A stretch of DNA of 64,000 nt, from assembly GCA_963717125.1 (NCBI GenBank), contig CAVQVG010000012.1, positions 3,301 to 67,300 on the forward strand, in the 5' to 3' direction. Every line of letters starts with the position of its first letter. Position 1 is the stretch's first letter. Positions 59,466-64,000 of the stretch are shown in pieces. The notes under the pieces were generated by a model. That model saw only the letters and a program-made list of their open reading frames with translations, did not search any database and had not been told where the DNA came from. The DNA is from RYN-230 sp963717125. GTDB taxonomy: Bacteria > Actinomycetota > Actinomycetes > Streptosporangiales > Streptosporangiaceae. The position numbers and the translations under genes are program-made.

Positions 59466-61178
59466 ATGAAGCAGACCGTGCGGGCATGGCCGGCCAGGGA
59501 GTTCCTGGCGCATCGCAGCCTGATCGCGTTCGCCGCGGGGTGCGCGGCGGCCGAGGCGGCGCTGCTCTGCGCGGTCGCGCCCGCCGCCCGGGCGCTGGCA
59601 CCCCAGGTCACCGCCGTGCCGCCGCTGGCCGTGTTCCACGACTTGCGCTGGCTGTTCGGCTACCAGCAGCAGTCCTGGCCCGGGTTCGCGCTGCTGCTGG
59701 CCGGGCTGATCGTGGCCCGGTCCGCGCTGAACGCCGCACTGGTCCTGCTGGCCTGGCCGGCCGACCGGCCCCGGCCCGCGGCGCGGGAGGCGTTCGGCGC
59801 GGCGGTGACCCTGACCATGGTGGCCTGCCTGCTGCTGTCCCCCATCGTCGCGCTCAGCGTCGGGGTGGCCATCCTGCCGTTCTCCTGGCCCTACCTGGGC
59901 GCGCTGGTGATCATGCTGCTGATCTCGGTGCCGCTCAGCCACGGCGGGATCCGCACCTCGTGGTGGCGCACCCTGCCCTCACTCCGGGCGGTGTGCTGGC
60001 TGCTCACCGACTTCGCCGTGCTGTCGCTGGCCGCGGCGGCCATCGGGCGGCTCCCGCTGGCCGCCGCGATCCCGGTCTCCGGCCTGGCCGGGGTGGCCAA
60101 CGCCCGGGCCTGGTTCGGCCTGGTCCGGGCGGCGACCCGGGAACCGGCCGAGCGGGCGGCCGCGGCCTGGCCGCTGCTCCGGCTGCCGCTCGCCCCGCTG
60201 GCCGCGGTGCTGTCCATCGCGCTGGTGATCGGCATGACCCGGGTGGCCTTCGTGGTCGGCCGCGGGCCGCGCCAGGTGGGCGTGGAAGCGGCCGCCATCC
60301 AGGCCGGCGCGGCCGGGGCGGCCGGGGCCAGTACCGCGAGCGGCCCGCCGCCCGGGCACGGCACCGGGGCGGGACACCGCTCCCAGCATGATCCGGTCCT
60401 GGTCATCCTGGGCTTCGGGTCGGCGTGCTGCGGCGGGGCCCGGTCGCTCCAGTCGGTCGCACCCGGCGCCTACCTGCAGCAGTTCTCCTACCGCGGGCTG
60501 GGCGCCGCGGGTCAGCCGTTGCCGCAGGGCAGCGCGGCCAGCAACCTCCCGCTGCCCGAACTGGGCGACCGGATCGCGGCCCAGGTACGGCGGCTGCACC
60601 GGGAAACCGGCCGGCCGGTGGACATCATCGCCGAGAGCGAGGGCACCCTCGGCGTGGACGCCATGCTGGCCACCCGCCGGGACCTGCCGCTGGGCTCGGT
60701 GGTCATGATGAGCCCAATCGTCACCCCCGGCCAGGTCAGCTACCCCGCCGGCGGCGGCCCCGGCGCCGGGCTGATCCCCGCGGACGAACTGCGCGCGGTC
60801 GTCTGGTTCGTCGGCGGCCTGTCGCCGTTCGGCTCGTCCGGGGCGCAGCGGCTCATTAACTCGGTCAACGCGGACGGCGCGCGGTTCGCCGCCTCAGCCG
60901 CCCGGCATCACCCGTTGCGGATGGTGCTGCTCGTCCCGCTGGCCGACGCGGTCACGCTGCCCGTCTGCCCGCTGCCGCCGGACGTGTTCGTGATCCCGGC
61001 GTTGCACGGTGATCTGCTCGGCACGCTCGCGGTCAAGCGGATGGTGCGCGGGTTCCTGGCCGATGGGACGGTGCGGATGCCGGGTAGGTACAACGGCACC
61101 GCGGAACTCGTGGCCGCGGCGGCGGCCGCCTGGCGGATGCCGGAGATCACCCCGCCGCAGCCGGCCTGCGGCCGCTGA
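59466..61178 (+). CDS. Membrane protein with C-terminal alpha/beta-hydrolase-like domain
   Basis: 570 residues from ATG 59466; GTG 59406 is also open but lies in the operator. Residues 10-290 contain six or seven TM segments (for example LLLAGLIVARSALNAALVLLAW, ALVIMLLISVPLS, VLSIALVIGMTRVAFVVG). Residues 320-560 look like a hydrolase: VLVILGFGSACCGG (oxyanion-like loop), VDIIAESEGTLGVDAMLA (A-E-S-E-G nucleophile elbow), MMSPIVTPG and VFVIPALHGDLLG with His. Such membrane-anchored hydrolases might act on lipids or polyprenyl intermediates. Followed 16 bases later by an MFS gene, so probably a two-gene unit. Confidence 0.7.
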   Translation: MKQTVRAWPAREFLAHRSLIAFAAGCAAAEAALLCAVAPAARALAPQVTAVPPLAVFHDLRWLFGYQQQSWPGFALLLAGLIVARSALNAALVLLAWPADRPRPAAREAFGAAVTLTMVACLLLSPIVALSVGVAILPFSWPYLGALVIMLLISVPLSHGGIRTSWWRTLPSLRAVCWLLTDFAVLSLAAAAIGRLPLAAAIPVSGLAGVANARAWFGLVRAATREPAERAAAAWPLLRLPLAPLAAVLSIALVIGMTRVAFVVGRGPRQVGVEAAAIQAGAAGAAGASTASGPPPGHGTGAGHRSQHDPVLVILGFGSACCGGARSLQSVAPGAYLQQFSYRGLGAAGQPLPQGSAASNLPLPELGDRIAAQVRRLHRETGRPVDIIAESEGTLGVDAMLATRRDLPLGSVVMMSPIVTPGQVSYPAGGGPGAGLIPADELRAVVWFVGGLSPFGSSGAQRLINSVNADGARFAASAARHHPLRMVLLVPLADAVTLPVCPLPPDVFVIPALHGDLLGTLAVKRMVRGFLADGTVRMPGRYNGTAELVAAAAAAWRMPEITPPQPACGR

Positions 61179-61194
61179 GCTGGGAGCCAGCTGG

Positions 61195-62463
61195 ATGAGC
61201 AGCCGGGCGGAGAGCCGCACCGTGTACGCGGCCGGGCTGGTCCAGGGCGTCGTGCTGGTCACCTTCCCGGCGGCCAGCACGATCTTCACCGAGCCCAGCC
61301 AGTACGGGCTGTCCAGCAGCCAGTACGGCGCGATGTTCCTGCCCCAGGCGGTTCTCGCGGTGGGCACCGCGCTGGCCCAGGGCGGGCTGGCCGAGCGGTT
61401 CGGGGCCAAGCAGGTCTACCTGACCGGGCTGGCCGCCAACCTGGCCGCCATGCTGCTGCTCATCGTCAGCCGGTTCGTGCAGGCTGAGCGACCGCTGGCT
61501 TACGGGCTGCTGCTGGCGGCGACGACCTGCCTGGGGGCCGGATTCGGGCTGACCGTGCCGTCGCTGAACACGTTCGCGGCCGCGTTCCACCCGGCTGGGG
61601 TGGACCGGTCGGTGCTGGTGCTCAACTCGCTGCTCGGCCTGGGCACCGCGCTGGCCCCGGCGTTCGTCGCGGCGTTCGTCGGCCTCGGCGCCTGGGTCGG
61701 GCTGCCGGTGCTGGCCGCGGCGGCCGTGGTCGCGCTGTTCGCGGTGAGCGCGCGGCTGCCGCTGCGGCTGCCGGCGGCGGGTGCGGCGGACGCCGCGGGC
61801 CGCCGGGCCGGGCGGGGGACCAGGCGGCCGCCGATCCCGGCCCAGTTCTGGCTGTTCGCCTGCTTCGCGGTGCTCTACGGCTTCTGCGAGACGATGAACG
61901 GGAACTGGTCGCAGCTCGACCTGACCTCGCTCAAGGTCTCCGCCACGCTGGCCTCGCTCGCGCTCACCGTGTTCTGGGCCATGGTGACCGCCGGGCGGGT
62001 GCTGTTCGCCGCCATCCAGAGCTGGTTCCCCAGCCGGCTCGCGTACCACGTGCTGCCGTTCATTCTGGCCGGGGCGTTCGTGCTGATCTCGGTACTGCCG
62101 AGAGGGGCCGCCGGGCTGGGCATCCTGGCCTTCGCCCTGGCCGGGTTCGGCTGTTCCGCGCTGCTCCCGCTGACCATCAGCTTCGGCCAGGAGAAGCTGG
62201 TCAGCATGACGGCGGTGATCTCCGGGCTGCTGATCGCGTGCTACCAGGCCGGCTACGGGATCGCGGCGTTCGGCGTGGGCCCGCTGCGGGATGCCGGGCT
62301 CAGCCTGCCGGACCTGTTCGGGGTGAGCGCCGTGGTGGCCGTGGTGCTGGGCCTGCTGTCCTTCGGGGTGGCGCACGGCAGGCCCTCGCCCCGGTCGCTG
62401 CATCCCCGCCCGCAGCCCGCCCGGACGGCCCAGGCCCCGGCGTCCCCGGTCAGTTCGGCGTGA
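61195..62463 (+). CDS. MFS transporter
   Basis: 422 residues from ATG 61195 (GGGAG upstream), about 12 TMs. Motif A-like GGLAERFGAKQVYLTG follows TM2; GAGFGLTVPSLNTFAAAF and LNSLLGLGTALAPAF are typical of the FucP/YfkF-like branch. A cytosolic loop rich in Arg/Ala (about 195-215) divides the halves. The second half starts FWLFACFAVLYGFCETMNGNWSQ. Substrate unknown. Downstream of the membrane hydrolase in the same direction. Confidence 0.85.
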   Translation: MSSRAESRTVYAAGLVQGVVLVTFPAASTIFTEPSQYGLSSSQYGAMFLPQAVLAVGTALAQGGLAERFGAKQVYLTGLAANLAAMLLLIVSRFVQAERPLAYGLLLAATTCLGAGFGLTVPSLNTFAAAFHPAGVDRSVLVLNSLLGLGTALAPAFVAAFVGLGAWVGLPVLAAAAVVALFAVSARLPLRLPAAGAADAAGRRAGRGTRRPPIPAQFWLFACFAVLYGFCETMNGNWSQLDLTSLKVSATLASLALTVFWAMVTAGRVLFAAIQSWFPSRLAYHVLPFILAGAFVLISVLPRGAAGLGILAFALAGFGCSALLPLTISFGQEKLVSMTAVISGLLIACYQAGYGIAAFGVGPLRDAGLSLPDLFGVSAVVAVVLGLLSFGVAHGRPSPRSLHPRPQPARTAQAPASPVSSA

Positions 62464-62560
62464 CCGGGACCAGGCCGATGTCCTGGCCGGGCTGGCACAG
62501 CGGGCCGAAGCAGGGGATGTCCCCGACCACCCAGAACATGGTCGCGGTCGGGCAAAGCAC

Positions 62561-63466
62561 TCAGGGGCGGGCTTCGGCCTCCAGCTCGGCCTTGGCCTTC
62601 AGCAGCTCACGCCGCGCGTCCGGGCCGGGGACCGGGTATTGCGGGTCGATCCGGATCAGCGTCTCCGCGATGACCGCGGCCGCGCACACCCGGGTGAACC
62701 ACTTGTGGTCGGCGGGCAGCACGTACCAGGGCGCCCACTCGGTGCTGGTGTGGCTGAGCATGTCGGAGTAGGCCCGCTGGTAGTCGTCCCAGTACCGCCG
62801 CTCCCGCGCGTCGCTGGCGGAGAACTTCCAGTTCTTCTCCGGCTGGTCGATGCGCTTCAGGAAGCGGGCCCGCTGCTCCTCCTTGGAGATGTTGAGGAAC
62901 ATCTTGACCACCAGGATGCCGTTGTCCACCAGGTACCGTTCCCAGTCGTTGATCTCCCGGTAGCGGCGCGTCCAGAGCGCCCAGTCCTTACCGTCCCCGG
63001 GCACTCGCTCGGCTGCGGCCAGTTCCGGGTGCACCCGGACGACCAGCACCTCCTCGTAGTGCGACCGGTTGAAGATGCCGATCTGGCCCCGGGCGGGCAG
63101 CCGCCTTGCGTGCCGCCACAGGTAGTCGTGGTGCAATTCCGCCGCGCTGGGTCCCTTGAAGCTGGACACGATGACGCCCTGCGGGTTCACCCCGCTCATC
63201 ACGTGCTTGATCGTGCCGTCCTTGCCCGCCGCGTCCAGCGCCTGCAGCACGACCAGGACGCCGTAGATGTCCTGGGCGGCCAGCCGGTCCTGGTAGTCGG
63301 CCAGCAACTGCATGCCGCGGCCGAGCAGGGTCAGCCCCCCGTGCTTCTTGCGCAGGCCGAACCGCGCACCAGGGTCATAGTCCTTGGCCAGGTCCACGGC
63401 CGCGCCGGGTGGCACCCGCAGCGGCCGGATCAGGCCGGGAATCCAGTCGGTGTCCTGTTCAGTCAT
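62561..63466 (-). CDS. ppk2: Polyphosphate kinase 2 family
   Basis: 301 residues from ATG 63466 (GGGAGAGGG upstream). Walker A-like LQALDAAGKDGTIKHVMSGVNPQG, then GQIGIFNRSHYEEVLVVRVH (Walker B region with Asn-Arg), the lid FLNISKEEQRARFLKRIDQPEKNWKFS and WAPWYVLPADHKWFTRV. This is the single-domain PPK2 family, which phosphorylates ADP or AMP (or GDP) with polyphosphate. The sequence VNPQGVIVSSFKGPS is like class I/III enzymes. Convergent with the MFS gene across 97 bases with no clear hairpin. Confidence 0.93.
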   Translation of the reverse strand: MTEQDTDWIPGLIRPLRVPPGAAVDLAKDYDPGARFGLRKKHGGLTLLGRGMQLLADYQDRLAAQDIYGVLVVLQALDAAGKDGTIKHVMSGVNPQGVIVSSFKGPSAAELHHDYLWRHARRLPARGQIGIFNRSHYEEVLVVRVHPELAAAERVPGDGKDWALWTRRYREINDWERYLVDNGILVVKMFLNISKEEQRARFLKRIDQPEKNWKFSASDARERRYWDDYQRAYSDMLSHTSTEWAPWYVLPADHKWFTRVCAAAVIAETLIRIDPQYPVPGPDARRELLKAKAELEAEARP

Positions 63467-63557
63467 CCCTCTCCCTGCTCCGGCACGTCCCCGGTCCCTT
63501 CCGGCCCCGACCCTGATAGCCGTCCCCGGTCCCTTCTTCCCCCAACTCTCGTAGATC

Positions 63558-63987
63558 ATGGTGGATGTGGCCGATCCGATCCAGGTCCGGGGCGCGGTGA
63601 TCCCGGCCGACGAGCTGTCCTGGCGGTTTTCCCGCTCCTCCGGGCCGGGCGGGCAGTCGGTCAACACCAGCGACAGCCGCGTCGAACTGTCCTACGACCT
63701 GGCCTCGTCCACCGCCCTGGGCCCGGTGCTCAAGGAACGCGCGCTGCGTACGCTGGCCGGCGCTGGTCAACGGGGTGCTCACCGTCAGCGCGTCCGAATT
63801 CCGGTCCCAGCTGCGCAACCGGGAAGCGGCGGCGGACCGGATGGCGGCCGTGCTCACCGCGGCCACCGCCCCGCCCCCCAAGGCCCGGCGGCCGACCAAG
63901 CCCACCCGCGGGTCCAAGGAGCGGCGGCTGGCGGCCAAGCAGCGCCGCTCCCAGATCAAACGCCTCCGCCGCTCCACCGACGAGTAG
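63558..63987 (+). pseudogene. arfB: ArfB/YaeJ-like peptidyl-tRNA hydrolase (RF-1 domain), frameshifted
   Basis: ATG 63558 opens IQVRGAVIPADELSWRFSRSSGPGGQSVNTSDSRVELSYDL, the class-I release-factor domain with the catalytic GGQ. After ALRTLAG near 63757 the frame shifts by one; the next frame continues LVNGVLTVSASEFRSQLRNREAAADRM and a basic tail (KARRPTKPTRGSKERRLAAKQRRSQIKRLRR) that fits the mRNA channel of stalled ribosomes. The break is GCTGGCCGGCGCTGG. Corrected length is about 142 residues, as in the family. It frees stalled ribosomes without a stop codon. Nearly all conserved residues are intact. Confidence 0.83.
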
Positions 63988-64000
63988 GCCAAAACCATCA

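Noticed and set aside
62464..62560. Terminator between the convergent MFS and PPK2 genes
   Set aside because: No stem longer than about 6 bp found in the 97 bases.

Overview
The window is very GC-rich, coding-dense DNA with strongly GC-biased third codon positions, many GTG and TTG starts and numerous 1-8 nt stop/start overlaps. Together with an F420-type luciferase-like oxidoreductase, a stand-alone LigD-type polymerase domain, CoxG, two GntR regulators and Ala/Pro/Gly-rich secreted proteins, this points to a high-GC actinomycete; the genus cannot be fixed from the sequence. It reads as ordinary chromosome: one tRNA, no insertion sequence, integrase, phage gene or CRISPR array was seen.

Layout. 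1-9.9 kb: end of a glutaryl-CoA-dehydrogenase-like gene, an AceE/transketolase-like ThDP enzyme, a small GNAT protein, a channel-like membrane protein, a frameshifted RecB-like nuclease, tRNA-Lys(UUU), an orphan HigA-like regulator and several exported or membrane proteins. 9.9-17.5 kb: an MFS exporter divergent from an HxlR regulator, a DUF4388-type protein beside a broken small gene, an SGNH hydrolase, and an aminotransferase divergent from an XRE-cupin regulator. 17.6-20.2 kb: a sulfide/persulfide module (CstR-like repressor coupled to a GntR/UTRA regulator, divergent from a CstB-like persulfide dioxygenase-rhodanese). 20.3-25.7 kb: a LigD-type polymerase, a PAP2 phosphatase, an arylsulfotransferase-like exported protein and a Lys/Ala/Pro-rich histone-H1-like protein.

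25.7-34.3 kb is a catabolic island under an FCD-type GntR regulator. A minus-strand operon (truncated SDR, CoxG, NCS1 permease, isochorismatase-like hydrolase, ADP-ribosylglycohydrolase, PfkB kinase) and an enoyl-CoA hydratase face a plus-strand unit holding a 74-residue remnant that joins the start of a CoxM-like gene to the end of a CoxL-like gene, followed by the GntR gene and an alpha/beta hydrolase. Two identical TGGTATACCA palindromes mark both promoter regions. The island looks like a molybdenum-hydroxylase-based heterocycle or nucleobase pathway that has lost its hydroxylase.

34.4-45.7 kb: an exported lipase, an operon of LolA-like protein, ABC ATPase, permease, cupin and amidase, a membrane-anchored HTH protein, an NmrA-like protein, a DsbA-like protein and a P1/S58 peptidase. 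45.8-47.7 kb: two paralogous exported transglycosylase-like proteins, both starting at TTG and both preceded by a long conserved leader that is probably a structured RNA. 47.8-51.1 kb: a reductive-pyrimidine or hydantoin operon (beta-ureidopropionase-like amidohydrolase, dihydropyrimidinase-like enzyme, F420-type LLM oxidoreductase). 51.2-64 kb: a GH15 glucoamylase/trehalase-like enzyme, an AhpD-like protein, an M24-fold protein with altered metal ligands, an MBL-fold protein, a complete polar amino-acid ABC transporter, an SDR, a membrane-anchored hydrolase, an MFS transporter, PPK2, and a frameshifted ArfB-like rescue factor.

About ten otherwise good genes are each interrupted by one small indel, and most breaks lie at or beside GCCGGC. 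This suggests a systematic consensus error rather than true gene loss, so the frameshifted entries should be treated as provisional. Short tandem repeats of 14-41 bp are frequent in and between genes.
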